The translations under genes and the position numbers were made by a program. Shown here one piece after another: positions 1 to 11,855 of a stretch of DNA of 64,000 bases; position 1 is the stretch's first letter; every line of letters starts with the position of its first letter. The DNA is from Datura wrightii. Lineage: Eukaryota > Streptophyta > Magnoliopsida > Solanales > Solanaceae. Below the pieces are notes generated by a model. The model did not search any database, was not told the DNA's origin, and worked only from the letters and a program-made list of their open reading frames with translations. The stretch is taken from NCBI GenBank assembly GCA_035772735.1, contig JASDFA010000010.1:124659501-124723500 (forward strand), read 5' to 3'.

Positions 1-174
1 TGCTGCCATTTCCTCGGGCACTAAAACTCCCCTCACAAGTGGTGGATTTTGTTGTTGCTCCAGAATTTCCTATCTTAGCAATTGCAGCTTCTTCTCTAGA
101 GCTTCCATTCTTTGACGATGAAATTGTCTTTCCGGCTCTATATATGAATCCACCAACTCCTTATCTCTTGCCAG
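1..174 (-). pseudogene. gag: gag N-terminus of Athila-like element A (cut by window edge)
   Basis: Read on the minus strand from about 174 down to 1, this matches the start of the gag at 57221-57060: both contain the run SYIEPER, then a leucine/glutamine-rich stretch, then EQQQNPP and a VLVPEE motif. It has an in-frame TAG where the related copy has a glutamine codon, so it cannot give full-length Gag. It follows the PBS of the same element and would continue left of the window. Gag is the retrotransposon capsid protein. Confidence 0.8.
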
Positions 175-281
175 CGTTCAAAAGAATTTAATATCTGTAA
201 GAGAAAGGCTAAGATCAAGTTGTCAGCACTTATATAGAATTTTTAAACTAACACTAAGAAAATAAATTTACCAATTGCCAG

Positions 282-299
282 TCCCCGGCAACGACGCCA
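282..299 (-). other. Primer binding site, tRNA-Asp type (element A)
   Basis: On the minus strand the 18 bases match TGGCGCCGTTGCCGGGGA with one change (GCGTC for GCGCC). That sequence is complementary to the 3' end of plant tRNA-Asp(GUC) including CCA. It lies 6 bases inside the LTR edge, as expected for minus-strand priming. Bases 175-281 are untranslated leader with nothing else recognised. Confidence 0.85.
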
Positions 300-305
300 A
301 AAACT

Positions 306-1714
306 TTTTCGGATTGTGATGACTACACGCAAGTGCACGTGGTAGAACAAGTAGTAAAGTGGCTTATTTTAAGCCAAGTATCGATCCCACAGGGACTGAA
401 CTATGGTATTAATTAACTTAAGCGTCAGTGAACTATATCTTTATGAATGCAGACAACCAACTAAATAATATTTTGAGAGTAAAAGTTTACTAAGTAATAA
501 GAATCTAAGTCAGGATTATAATTTGAGTCTGAACAATAGCAATGAGCAAGCTGAGGTTAAGACAAACATGCAGGGAAGTAATTTATCGATTCAATTCAGC
601 TAATTTTTTCTTCGGTTGCTAGTTAAGAAATATTGCCTATGAATTGGATCTTTTGACTCCTATCCAATTAAGAATCATGAGACCTTAATTTACATTTCTG
701 TGATAAAAGAATTTCATGCTCTAGCCATACATAATTGATTCCTTAATTGACTAATAAGACTTTCAGATATATTTCAATTCTGAATGTAAATCTTTTCTCA
801 ATTTTTACAGCTAAGAAAAGATCATATCCTACCAATTCACATCTGTCCAATTTCTTTCCTTTTCAAAATCAAAATTGGATTTCTAGATATACATTAACAT
901 TGGCCAAACATTAATGCAGTAAAAACAAGAATTGATAGAACAACCATTGAAGAAAAGATGAAAACTGAAATGATCAACAATTACATTCCTCTACAATTGT
1001 TCTTAACCTCAGGAAGAAGTGAATTAGCCACTAATTTGTGGATTAAACATCATCAAATAAGTAGAATTCATACAAACAATTGAGATTATACAGAAAGAGA
1101 AAGAGAAGAACCCTAGAATTTTTGTCCTCTCAACTGCCTGTCACCTACGTTCTTTCTCAACCAAGTAAGAATGTTTAAAATAAAACCTAAGTGTGCTATT
1201 TATACTCTTGAGAATTTTTCCCGGAATAACAAGCAACGTGGCATGGAGTGTATCGCGGAGCACTCCCTCCGTGCCACGGGGGTATCGCAGACCCTCACTG
1301 GAAGTCGGCTCCCAAGCAAATGCACCTCAGCGTGGCATGACTTGCATCGTGGATCCTTGCCTCCTTTCCACGGTGCTATCGCGCACCTTCACTGGAATTT
1401 TGTAGAATTAATTCATCCGAGGCAGAATGCCTCCGCGATGGCAGCGTGACACGGCTCCATCGCGGAGCCCTTATTTTTGCTGCTCTCCCTTGTCATTTTC
1501 CACTCCTTGTTTCCAAGTCCATTCCCACTCTTCACCAACATGTATATTAGCTTCCCAAAATTTCCTTTTACCTGCAAAACAACACTAATCATGTTGGTTA
1601 GTATAAATTCACATTTAAGTAAGAATCACATGAGAATATACACATAACGATAGATAAACAAGTCGAAATGAAGCATTTGAGTATCACTTGGGCATGCAAT
1701 TCTTCCCAAGATCA
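306..1714 (-). mobile_element. 5' LTR of Athila-like element A
   Basis: This stretch aligns over its whole length with the LTRs at 49045-50464 and 57377-58796 but is clearly more diverged. In its own orientation it starts TGATCTTGGG at 1714 and ends next to the PBS; the terminal CA has decayed. A TATA box (TATAAATA, minus strand, 1197-1204) lies just downstream of a GC-rich block at 1235-1470 containing CGTGGCA/TGCCACG-type inverted words. The flank after 1714 is unrelated, so 1715-1719 (CTTGG) is the candidate target duplication. The rest of the element lies left of the window. Confidence 0.88.
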
Positions 1715-4700
1715 CTTGGTTTATCCGCTCAAATTTCCAAGCTAAAGTAAGGAAATGAAATAAAGTCAATATGTGTTTTATGTGATATTTGACAGAGGTT
1801 TCTGCCCGTTTTTGGGAGGTTGTTATAACTATATAGATGCTGTAATTTATCCAAAAGATGGAAGGAATACACCACACCTTTGGGGAGGTTAAACACCAAA
1901 AGCACGTAAGCGAAACTCTCTTGAATTGCCTCAAGTTTAAGACGCCTAAGGTACGTAGGTTTGCTGAAAATTATATTATGATGTGGCTGTTTGGTTGTAC
2001 GTTTTGGGACATGAATTGTGACTGGGAACTTGCAATAAACCAGTCCTCATTCCATGTAGTGTAAGTAAGGAAGTTGAAGGTGTCGGAGTTTCTAGCAAGC
2101 GGAAGAAATTGGCTAAAAAGACGCGACGAAGTGAGGTATGTAAAGGCGTCCCTATTCTTATTTTCCAGGAATGAAATCTTGTTGTTGATCGGGCCAATGT
2201 TCCTATGTTTTGTGTTCCTATTGAGGCATACATGATTCTTCCCAAAGTATTAGAAATACTTCATAGAAGGCTTCAAGAGTTAAATATTCTTGAAGTGAAC
2301 AAATGTGAAGTGAAAGGCTTATTGTTTACGATTTTTATTGTTGTAGTTGTAAATTGAGTCTGAAGTCCCCTCAGCATGGGAACCGTGAGCTGGTCCTTTA
2401 TATTATTTCATGCATGTGATATAAAATGTGTTAAAAATTCAAGTTTCTATGTGAAATTGGTAAAAAAGCAGGAAGACGACACGCGAATGAACTTAACGCT
2501 AGAAAATAATTATAAGCTAAATAAGGGTAACTGAGAACAACAAAATGAAAATGCCTTAGTATAGTTATCCACCATATTATGAACATGTTCTAAGGTACAT
2601 AAGTCCAAGAGGAGATTCCTTTATTTCTCTCCCTTTATCTAACTGACTAGTTAACGAGTTTTCGAACCTACCGATACGTTGAACTTGAAAGATAGGACTC
2701 AAATGAGTAAATTATTGATATTTCTATGAAACCATATTTATGGGCAGGTTATACACAATATTTTAATGTTATAAGGTTATATGAAAATAAGTATATATTT
2801 ACGCTTATGCTTATGTTCAAGTTACACGCTAGGGCAACAAAATTTGTCTTTAGAATGTCGCCGTAAATTTACTGTAACTCTAGTGCTATCTGAACCTCCT
2901 GAGAGTCGGCAAGGCATTAGTTTAAATAAGTGATGTAAATACATTATGTGGAAATGATATAATGAATATTAGGTGGCGACCTTCTATAAATCAGCTAGAG
3001 TTGAACGTTTGTAAAATAGTTACTTAAGTTAAAGAGAAGCTCTCTGCTATACCCCTAAACGTTTATGTTAAGTTATCGATTCTAAGTGTTGAAATTGTCT
3101 TCCATGACCGAAAAGGGTGATCCTAGGAGCTTCTAATCCATTTATAATGATGTAAGCTTTCTTGTGCTCCTCGGTTAATTAAGAAGTTGTGAGAGTCAAT
3201 CCAGCGGCGTCCGAATTATGGTTATAAGTCTTTATTTGCCTATAAGATAGAACTTGGAGAGTTTATTATGAATTCTCAAGTTGAAAAAAATCCAAATATC
3301 AGATTCTTAAGTAGTGTCTTCCAGTCCCTAAGTTATGTTGAAGTGTGTTATGCTAAGAAGTTTTCAAGAGATCATATTCCGAGAATCATGCTAATGTCTC
3401 GATCAAGTATTTGAAGTTGCATACCAGCCTAAGAACTTAAGTCTTTATATGTCTTTCCAGTAAGAAGTCTTAATGTATATGATTTTCATATTATAACATA
3501 CAGTTGAATTCTTTCAGTTATATTCAAGCCATGCGTCTATATGTTTAGCTCTTGTTGAGTTATCATTTGAAATTCCTAAATTCGGCGGAGAGATTCTCTC
3601 ATGTACCAATGTTCCTAATGTCTAAGTATAAGCACAAGCTATGAAAATGATCAGTTAAGCTTAGAACTTTCTATTCCCAGAAAGTCACCTGGAGGTCACT
3701 CAGCTAACTAAATATGAGTTTATACGTTATACAGGAGTCTCATACGTTGTATGTCTTTAATTCAGCTCTCAGATCTACGTATATGTTAAGCATTATGAAA
3801 AATAACTCCAAGCTCCAAGTTATAAGTCCCATGTTTTCCTACAAATAAGGAAAATGAATTGAGAACTGTATGTGCTCATCGATGTGATAAGTTGGGCAAT
3901 GAAATTCCAATGTATAGTTGTCGATACATGTGAAGGAACCACCCTATGGGCAGTCTACATATGTAGTTCCTAGATGTCAAAGGATTGCATAGAAATGGAA
4001 ATCTATGTGCTTCTACTCAAGCGCTACGTTAAATTGATAAGACTATCTATAGGATATTTCTTGTAAGCCTACTAAAATTCTTATGTTGGCTAAACCTCCT
4101 GAAGGTCCGTTGAGTCACTGAGTTGACATGTTTGTATATAATTTGACAACTTTACATAATATATGTGCATATTTTGCTAATTTTACGTGGTATATGTGCT
4201 CATTTGCATTTATATGTTACGAAAGAGACCTATTACGACCACAGATTAAGCATTTGTCATTTTAATGCTACATGTGTTAAATTGACTTAGTATAAGCTTT
4301 GTCAGTTCCATTCATGATTATGATTGAGAATATTTTTATTTTTACTCCGATATGGCACACCGGCTGGAGATGTTTTTATTTTACCCCGGTATGGCGCACC
4401 GGGTAGAGATATTTTTATTTTTACCCTTGTATGGTACACCGGTTGGAGATATTTTATTTTACCCCAGTATGGCACACCGGCTAGAGATATTTTTATTTTT
4501 ACTCCGGTATGGTACACCGGCTGGAGATATTTTTATTTTTCCCAGGTATGGTACACCGACTAGAGATATTTTATTTTACCCTGGTATGGTACACCAGCTG
4601 GAGGAATTTTTATATGGTTTTTATAGTCGGTTGGCTGCCAACATTACAGTTATAGTTTTTCTTGTGCATTACTTGGTTGCATTTGAACTTCAGTATTGAC

Positions 4701-5310
4701 TTATTGTCAGGTTTCAGTTTCCAAGATTTCATGTAGTTACTATTCCTTATTTCTGCCTCAGTTATCATTGCTATCTTACATGTTTATAGTGTTCTGCCTT
4801 ACATACTAGTACATTTCATTCGTATTGGTGTCCCTTCACCTGGGGACCTGCATTCGTGCCGCAGGTGCAGGTAGAGGTCGGGATTGCAGTTGCAGTAGCA
4901 GTTCGTGAGATAAGCGGATGTGTTGGTATGCTCCTTTCTTTCTGGAGCTAAGACTGGTTTTGTTTCAGTTAGAGTTTTGAGATGCAGTTATGGGTAGGTC
5001 GGAGCCCTGTTATGACCATTAGTCAGTTTACTCTGTAGAGGCTTTGTGGACTTAGTGTGCACAATGGTATTCAATTTGTGGCCTCATCGGCTTTTTCTTG
5101 TTTAGTTTAGCATACTCATAGCCTTCTTTGTATTTCATTTGTTTACCATATATTGTTGAGAAATTATGGGTCCAGTTTGTGCTCCAGTTGATTGTGACAG
5201 GTGGCCTGGACGGCCTAAGTGTTACAGTTACAGATGTCATATAGCCGGCTTCCCAGTCAGTCAGGTATAAGGAGCCAGTCGCGCCCTCCCCCCAGTTATG
5301 GGGCGTGACA
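1715..5310 (+). mobile_element. LTR body of a chromovirus-like element, split by element A
   Basis: No coding frame is recognisable in these 3.6 kb. The right end reads GGGGCGTGACA, the same terminus as the S LTRs (14337-14347), and the S LTR sequence resumes immediately after it at 5311, so this is an LTR inserted into the S 5' LTR. The interior is AT-rich with a minisatellite at 4330-4612. Its left end is not in the window because element A interrupts it at 1714. Whether it is a solo LTR or part of a full element cannot be decided here. Confidence 0.6.
4330..4612. repeat. Minisatellite, 7 units of about 39 bp, inside an LTR
   Basis: Seven head-to-tail units start with TATGGYRC at 4351, 4390, 4430, 4468, 4508, 4547 and 4585, giving periods of 38-40 bp. 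Each unit is a GC-rich core (TATGG.ACACCGG..GGAGAT) followed by a T-rich tail (TTTTTATTTTTAC). Units differ by point changes and by the length of the T run, so the array is old. It is open in more than one frame only because of the repeat; no protein is proposed. Confidence 0.92.
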
Positions 5311-6994
5311 TAAACTCTCCTCAAATTTTCAAGAGATTCTCATAGGGATTTCCATCACCAGGTATGTGGGAATACAACAAGGGAATAGTTCTTCCTTTGT
5401 GTCTCAAAAAATCTCCTCTATCTTCTTTATCAGTTATAGCCCTGTAGTTCAAAATGTGAAAAGTTTACAGACAGATTTCTTTATGGATTTAAAGGGAATA
5501 TTTCTCATGATTTTAGATTTTGTATTTTTACCAATTCCTAGAAATTGTGAAAGATTGCAGTTATAAGCATAATTTAGCCCTAGTCAAAGTTCAATAGAAA
5601 TTAGAAACTTGTGGGTTGAACTAGATTTCCCTGTAGCATGGTTCCATCAGTTTTGGGATGCACATGTATTTAATTTTTGTTAAAATCTTAGTCAGAATCA
5701 TGTCAATCTAGTCTTAGTTAGATTTTTAGCAACCTCTGTGTGGTTCAGAAATATGTCAGCTAATTAGTTTGACTACACTGAATCCTTGAGGTGTCGGTGA
5801 TACCTCCTAGTTATCGGTATAAGACTCAGTATCAGGTTTTAGTGGTTCTTTAGGTGGTTATGACACTTTCAGATAAGCAGCTCTGACAAGCTTTAAAACC
5901 CCAGCTTTAGATTACAGTTTATTCTTTAGACGGTTAGGACGCTTCCAGATAAGCAACATTGATCAGTATTAGAACCTAGTTACAGAATTTGGGCTAATAA
6001 GACTCTCAGGGTACTTCCCAATAGGTATTCCTGACTTAGTCTTGGGCCCCAGTTTCAAGCTATTAGTTTAGTAGTCAGTCTAGGACTATCTAGTGGTAGT
6101 AGGACTTAACACCCAGTGGACCGGGGTTCCAGCGAGCCCAGGTTCCTAGAACTATGTTGCCACCGTAGGATATATTTTATTGGCCTCATAGCCCCAGAGC
6201 TGTGATCATTCAATTCATTCCTTTATTCCTTGGCCAGGTATATCGGGTCTTATCGATATGGTGTATACATCGAACTCCACATCTAACTCACGTTGTTATA
6301 TGTCGGTTAAAGACTCTCCCTCTAGTCAGCTCAGTTCAGTCTCAAATTAGTCAGTTCAAATCATCTCAATACAGTATTTCATATTAGTATCTCAGATTAG
6401 GGTATGTTTTTGACTATCAGACAGGGTCATTTTGGCCATCTCAGTATATCACAATTATTCAGTTTCTGTATGTTTAGTTGGTCACTTCGTGTCTTTCCAA
6501 TTTCGTTATTTTATTCCTTGTATAGGGCTTCTCTCACTTACTCAGTATATTCAAAGTACTGACGAATACCTTTTTATGATGTATCATTTTTATGATACAA
6601 CTGTAGGATCTCAATCTCAACACCATTAGCAGATCACTTTCAGAAGTTCCAGCTGCATTATTGGTGAGTCCTCATCTTTCAATGACGAGGCTTAGTACTT
6701 TTTAGTTATATTTTCTTTAGTTAGACTTAGAGTTAGTCGCGCGGACTTGTCCCAGCAACTCATCAGTTAGATGGCTTTCAGACACAGACGAAACTTTCAT
6801 ATTTTCAATTTTGCTTCCAGTTGTATAAAACTTATGATGTAGTTCTCTTACATAAAATGTTTTATTTTATTATTCAAAGCTTCCACTATGTTTTTACTCA
6901 AAATGCAGTGTTATGATAGACAATGAGTTGACTTGGGGTTACTTGTGACTCCAAGTACCGTGTCTCATCCAGGGTATAGACTCGGGGCATGACA
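5311..6994 (+). mobile_element. 5' LTR of element S, 3' two thirds
   Basis: It aligns with 12662-14347 of the 3' LTR, beginning at CTCTCCTCA...TTTTCAAGAGATTCT, and ends GGGGCATGACA. It lacks the first ~800 bp present in the 3' copy (11856-12661), which must lie left of the nested insertion outside the window. The two copies differ by many substitutions and small indels, pointing to an old insertion. No genes are present. Confidence 0.88.
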
Positions 6995-6997
6995 AAC

Positions 6998-7011
6998 TTG
7001 TTATTAGAGCA
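6998..7011 (+). other. Primer binding site, initiator tRNA-Met type (element S)
   Basis: TTGTTATTAGAGCA, three bases after the LTR end, is a decayed form of TGGTATCAGAGC, the complement of the 3' end of plant initiator tRNA-Met used by chromoviruses. The leader from 7012 to 7207 has no recognised feature. Confidence 0.7.
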
Positions 7012-7207
7012 CTAGTTTAGAGTATCCTAGGATGTCTGAAAGCCGCATTGAGTAGAGTCCTCTTCATGGGTGTGAATTATGCCACACTTATGACGGGGAG
7101 GCTACGTTATTAGGAAAACTCCCTTTTGTTAATACTCTTTATCGTGCGTTGAAATTCTATTATAGAAATGTTCTCGTAACTCATGCTCTACTTCATTTCA
7201 GTGAAAT

Positions 7208-8335
7208 CATGCCTCCACGACGCGGTAACGGAAGAAGAGCTGGTAATGCTCAACGACCTGCCCCTCCAGCTCTAGCAGCCCCTCAGGACGACTCAGTGCC
7301 CACTGCAGAGTTCAGGGCGGCTATCCAGCTGTTCGCACAGACAGTTATCAATTAGGTGAACCAGTAGGTGGTTTTGATCAATAATAATGGGTCTGGAGTA
7401 GCTGCCGAGTTCGGGACTTCACTCAGATGAACCCTCAAGTGTTGCACGGACGTAAGGTGGGAGAGGACCCACAGGAGTTCATGGATGAGATTAGAAAGAT
7501 CACCCAAATTATGAGTGTCAGTTCCTCGGAGAGTGATAACTTGGCTGCCTACCAGCTGAAAGGGGTAGCCCAGATCTGGTACGAACAATGGAAGGAGGGG
7601 AGACCAGCGGGAGCAGGGTCGGTGGAATGGGAGGAGTTCACTACAGCCTTCCTAGATAGATTCTTCCCTCGAGAGCTCATGGTGGCAAAAGTGGCGGAAT
7701 TCATGAATCTGAAACAAGGAAATTGGAAAGTGGAAGAGTATGCACTAGAGTTCACCAGGTTGTCTAAATATGCTCCAGAGATGGTAGCCAAGCCAAGGGT
7801 TCGTATGTTGGAATTTGTTAATGGGGTGTCAAACTTTTTCCTTAAGGAGTGCAAGACGGCAATGCTTATTAATGACATCGATCTCTCCATCCTCATAGTT
7901 CATGCTCAGCAAATTGAGGTAGAAAAGTTAAAGGAATTGGAGCGGGAGAACAAACGGGCAAAAACTAGCTAGTTAGATTATGACCATTAGAGATCTGGCG
8001 GTCGTAGCCACCCATAGTAACAACAATAACAGTAGAGGGCTTCAGCCCCCACTTCATCCAGTGCCCCTACTTTCTGGTCCCGCAAAGATCAGAGAAGTGG
8101 AGCATCTGGCTCACAATACTAGAGTCATAGTGCTAGCAATAGCTACAGCTACCTAGCTTGCCCTAAGTGTGGAAAGAACCATCTAGGATAATTCCTTCAA
8201 GGTCGAGAGGGTTGTTTTGGATGTGGACATCTTGGTCATCAGCTCATAGAATGCCCGTCAGCAGGATGGGGAGATCACAATCCACTACTTCAGCAGCTCT
8301 AGCAGGCCGACCAGCTCAGCAGGCTAACACTTCAT
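7208..8335 (+). pseudogene. gag: Chromoviral Gag with zinc knuckle, decayed
   Basis: The ATG at 7208 begins MPPRRGNGRR, a usual start for this Gag. The frame stops at a TAG after about 49 codons, and a second TAG follows within 12 bases; both look like former glutamine (CAG) codons. A frameshift near 7425 leads into the best-preserved part (7427-7972), the retrotransposon Gag domain, with AAYQLKGVAQIWYEQWK and FLDRFFPRE. Two knuckle motifs follow at about 8158-8270; the second, CFGCGHLGHQLIEC, is an intact CX2CX4HX4C box that would bind zinc and genomic RNA. It is non-functional as it stands. Confidence 0.9.
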
Positions 8336-8341
8336 GTACAG

Positions 8342-8970
8342 ATGGAGGCCAGCGCCAAAACTTTTTTTTATGCTTTGTCCTCTCATCAAGATCAGGAGAG
8401 CTCACCTGACGTGGTCACGAGTATGTTACACCTTTTTCACCTAGACATATATGCCCTACTAGATCCAAGAGCGGCCCTTTCGTTCGTGACCCCCTATGTA
8501 GCAGTCCAGTTCGATATCAGTCCAGAGGTCTTCTTAGCACCACTCTCAGTATCCACCCCAGTTGGTGAGTCAGTTAGAGCTAGTCGGGTGTATAGAAACT
8601 GCCCAGTCTTAGTCTTCAATAAGGTCATTCCAGCTGATCTGGTAGAGTTAGACATGGTTGACTTTGACCTCATTTCTTGATGTGGATTGGTTACACTCCA
8701 GTTATGCCTCAGTCGACTGCAGAACTAGGGTCATTAGGTTTCAGTTCCCCAATGAGTCATCTTTAGAGTGGACTGGCAGTAGTTTAGCGCCTAAGGGTCG
8801 GTTTATTTCCTACCTTATGTACAAAAAGCTTATTTCCAAAGGGTGTATTTATCATCTAGTTCGGGTCAAAGATTCTAGCTCTAAGACCCTAACTAAGTCA
8901 GTTCCAGTTGTCAGCAAATTCCCTGACGTGTTTCCCGAAGATCTTCCCCGAGTCCCCCTGAGCGGGAAAT
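8342..8970 (+). pseudogene. pro: Chromoviral aspartic protease, catalytic motif damaged
   Basis: The frame from 8342 carries ALLDPRAALSFVTPYVA, where this family normally has a D-P-G-A-type active site; the glycine is arginine, which should abolish catalysis. The frame ends at 8680, and a +1 shift leads to 8658-8972, which has DWLHSSYASVDCRTRV and then ISKGCIYHLVRV and FPDVFPEDLP, the linker that precedes RT. In an intact element the protease matures the Gag-Pol polyprotein. Confidence 0.88.
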
Positions 8971-9835
8971 AGAATTCGTCATAGACCTTCTTCCAAACAC
9001 TCAACCTATCTCCATCCCTACTTACAGAATGGCTCCAGCTAAGCTTAAGGAGTTAAAGGAGTAGCTAAAGCACCTTCTTGATAAAAGTTTTATTAGATCT
9101 AGCATCTCTCCCTGGGGTGCTCCACTACTATTTGTGCGAAAGAAAGATGGTACCCTCAGAATGTGCATCCATTACTGTCAGTTGAACAAGGTCACAGTCA
9201 AGAACAGGTATCCCCTACCTAAGATTGACGACTTATTTGATCAGCTCAGGGAGAAAGTTATTTCTCCAAGATTGATCTCAGGTCGGGGTATCATCAGCTG
9301 AGAGTCCAAGAATGTGACATATCGAAAACAACTTGCAGAACTCGGTGTGGTCAGTACAAATTTGTGGTTGTGTCCTTTGGACTGACTAATGCCCCCCGCA
9401 ACTTTCATTGACCTGATGAACAGAGTCTTCAAGCAGTATCTAGATATGTTCGTCATTGTATTTATCGATGACATTCTAGTATACTCCTAAAATGAGGAAG
9501 AGCATGCTAATCACCTAACGATAGTGCTTCAGACACTCAAAGACTGCCAGTTGTTCTCCAAGTTCAGCAAATGAAAATTCTGGTTGAAGTCCATGAATTT
9601 CCTTGGTCACGTGGTCTCGGGTGAGCGTATTTAGGTGGATTCTCAAAAGATAGCAGCAGTGAAAGGCTAGCCCAGACCTACCTCCCCAACCAAAATTAGA
9701 AGTTTCTTGGGTCTAGACAGTTATTACCGGCATATTGTGGAAGGTTTTTCCTCCATTTCATCTCCTCTGACTAAGTTGACTCAGAAAAAGGTAAAATTTT
9801 AGTGGTTAGATGCATGTGAGAAGAGTTTCCAGGAG
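8971..9835 (+). pseudogene. pol: Reverse transcriptase domain of element S
   Basis: Conserved RT blocks are visible in shifting frames: QPISIPTYRMAPA, GAPLLFVRKKDGTLRMCI, KNRYPLPKIDDLFDQL, and the catalytic box VFIDDILVYS at 9458-9487 with both aspartates kept. The later block FLGHVVSGE is near 9600. Stops include TAG at about 9061 (former CAG), TAA just after the catalytic box and TAG near 9630. Frameshifts lie near 9255-9420. Chromoviral RT copies the RNA genome inside the capsid. Confidence 0.9.
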
Positions 9836-10320
9836 TTGATGACTCGTCTTACTACCGCTCCAGTCTTGAACTTACCGAAAGGAACAAATGGGTTTGTAGT
9901 GTATTACGACGCTTCCAGAGTTAAACTTGGTTGTGTTCTGATGCAGCGGGGTAAGGTGATAGCTTATGCCTCCAGACAGCTCAAGGTTTATGAGAAGAAC
10001 TATTTGACTCATGACTTAGAGTTGGCAGTGGTGGTGTTTGCATTAAAAATATGGAGGCACTACCTTTACGGGGCTCACGTGGATGTTTTCACCGATCACA
10101 AGAGCCTTCAGTATGCGGTCATTCAGAAAGATCTAAATCTTCATCAGAGAAGATGGTTGGAGCTACTAGAGGACTATGACATGAGCGTGATATATCACCT
10201 AGGCAAAGCCAATATAGTGGTTGATGCCCTAAGCATAGTGTCTACGGGGAGCGTGGCTCATGTTGAAGAGAGCAAAAAGGAACTGGTAAAGGATATTCAC
10301 AGATTAGCTCAGTTGGGAGT
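9836..10320 (+). pseudogene. pol: RNase H domain of element S (longest open stretch)
   Basis: An open stretch of 162 codons contains the RNase H blocks VVYYDASRVKLGCVLMQ, ASRQLKVYEKNY, DLELAVVVFALKIWRHYLYG, VFTDHKSLQY and the linker to integrase. Acidic residues of the active site (D in YYDAS, E in DLELA, D in FTDHK) are present. It is open at domain scale but is flanked on both sides by stops, so it is a relic. RNase H removes the RNA template during reverse transcription. Confidence 0.9.
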
Positions 10321-11386
10321 ATAGTTGGTTGATACAGCTGAGAGCGGAGTAGTGGTGCAGAGTGGATCAGATTCCTCATTGGTAGTTGAAGTTATGTCAA
10401 GGAAATATGAGGATCCCATACTGCTTAAACTGAATGAGGCGGTTCTCAGAAAAGAAGTGGAGGCTTTCTCCGAAGGGGGAGATGGTGTACTCCGTTATTA
10501 GGATAGGTTGTGCATACCAAATATGGGTTATTTGAGAAAGAAGATACTGGCTGAAGCACACAGTTCGAGATATTCCATCCACCCAGGTGCTACTAAGATG
10601 TACCATGATTTGAAGGATATTTACTAGTGGAATGACATGAAGAGAGACATCGCAAAATTTTTAGCTAAGTGCCTCAACTGGGAACAAGTCAAAGTAGATC
10701 ACTACAGACCGGGAGGTATGACCCAGGATATCATCATACCCACATGGAAGTGGGAAGAAGTAAATATAGATTTTATTACGGGCCTACCTCGAACAAATCA
10801 GCAGCATGACTCAATCTGGGTAATAGTAGACTAGATGACTAAGTCAGCACACTTCCTCCAAGTTAAAACTACAGACTCAGCTGAGGACTATGCTGGGATT
10901 TATATCCAAGAGTTGGTCAGACTTCATGGGGTTCCATTGTCCATTATTTCAGATAGAGGAACCCAGTTCACCTCTCATTTCTGGAAGTCCTTTCAAAAGG
11001 GACTTGGTACCCAGGTCAAGGTCAAGCTCAGCACAACTTTTCACCCATAGATAGATGGACAAGCTGAGCGAACTATACAGATTGTAGAAGATTTGCTGAG
11101 AGCATGTGTGATCGATTTCAAGGGCAGTTGGGACACCTACCTCTCATCGAGTTTGCATACAACAACAACTACCAATCCAGTATCCAGATGGCCCTGTTTG
11201 AGGCTTTATATGGTAGGAGGTGTAGATCTCCTATCGGGTGGTTTGAGGTTGGTGAAGCTACTCTAATCAAGCCAGTTCATGAAGCTATGCAAAAAGTACA
11301 ACTTATCCGAGAAAGATTAAAAAGAGCTCAGAGCTGCTAGAAATCTTATGCTGATGTGAGGAGAAGAGAATTAGAGTTTGTAGTCA
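10321..11386 (+). pseudogene. pol: Integrase of element S, zinc finger damaged and C-terminus deleted
   Basis: The HHCC region has SSRYSIHPGATKMYHDL followed by KCLNWEQVK, where the second cysteine of the usual CPNC is lost. The catalytic core keeps DFITGLP, ISDRGTQFTSHFWK and DGQAERTIQ (the D, D, E positions), with stops at 10832, 11047 and 11338. It reaches DVRRRELEFVVNG and then jumps straight to chromodomain sequence: the GPY/F module of roughly 70 residues, which M retains, is missing. Integrase joins the cDNA ends to host DNA. Confidence 0.88.
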
Positions 11387-11608
11387 ATGGTGTCACTAGA
11401 CAGCATAGGAGTAAAAGATAGTCTCTCTTATGAAGAGGTCCCAATTCAGATCCTTGACCGTCAGGTTTGTAAGCTGAGGAATAAAGAAGTAGCTTCAGTC
11501 AAAGTCTTGTGGAGAAATCAGCATGTTGAAGGAGCTATGAGGGAAGCCGAGGCAGATATGATGGCTACATACCCACACTTATTCCCTTCTAGCTCATTTT
11601 CAGTTTAA
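11387..11608 (+). pseudogene. pol: Chromodomain at the C-terminus of element S Pol
   Basis: The frame reads SLSYEEVPIQILDRQVCKLRNKEVASVKVLWRN, then a VEGA..EAE block and TYPHLF before the stop. This is the chromodomain that ends Pol in chromoviruses and is thought to steer integration to heterochromatin. The tryptophan usual after VEGA (VEGATWEAE) is missing: VEGAMREAE. It follows the deletion in integrase directly. Bases 11609-11840 are 3' untranslated DNA with no feature seen. Confidence 0.85.
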
Positions 11609-11840
11609 GGTATCAAATTTCTCCTTAAAAACTCTATTAAGTTACATGTTCAATCCATGTGCCCCAGTTTCTTTCATGTTTATAAATGTTTGTATGATTC
11701 GTGAATTCAGTTCAGTCATGTAGTTCAGTTCGGAGGTAGTCATTCCGTTAGTTTTTAGCTTTTCATGATCAGTATCTGAGTATAATGATTCCAGATCTTT
11801 GCTTTTCTATATGTTTTTCCATATTCTAGGATGAATGTTC

Positions 11841-11854
11841 CCAAAGGGGAGATA
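11841..11854 (+). other. Polypurine tract of element S
   Basis: CCAAAGGGGAGATA lies immediately before the 3' LTR start (TATAATGCC at 11856) and is the expected plus-strand primer. The LTR's first TG has become TA. Confidence 0.75.
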
Positions 11855-11855
11855 T

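Noticed and set aside
282..299. A tRNA-Asp gene fragment
   Set aside because: Only the 18 nt complementary to the tRNA 3' end are present and they abut an LTR, so it is a primer binding site.
4330..4612. CRISPR-like spaced repeats
   Set aside because: Units abut without unique spacers, and the sequence is plant nuclear.
4302..4699. Open frames on both strands through the 39-bp repeats
   Set aside because: They exist because the repeat lacks stops in several frames; the translations are simple repeats with no domain.
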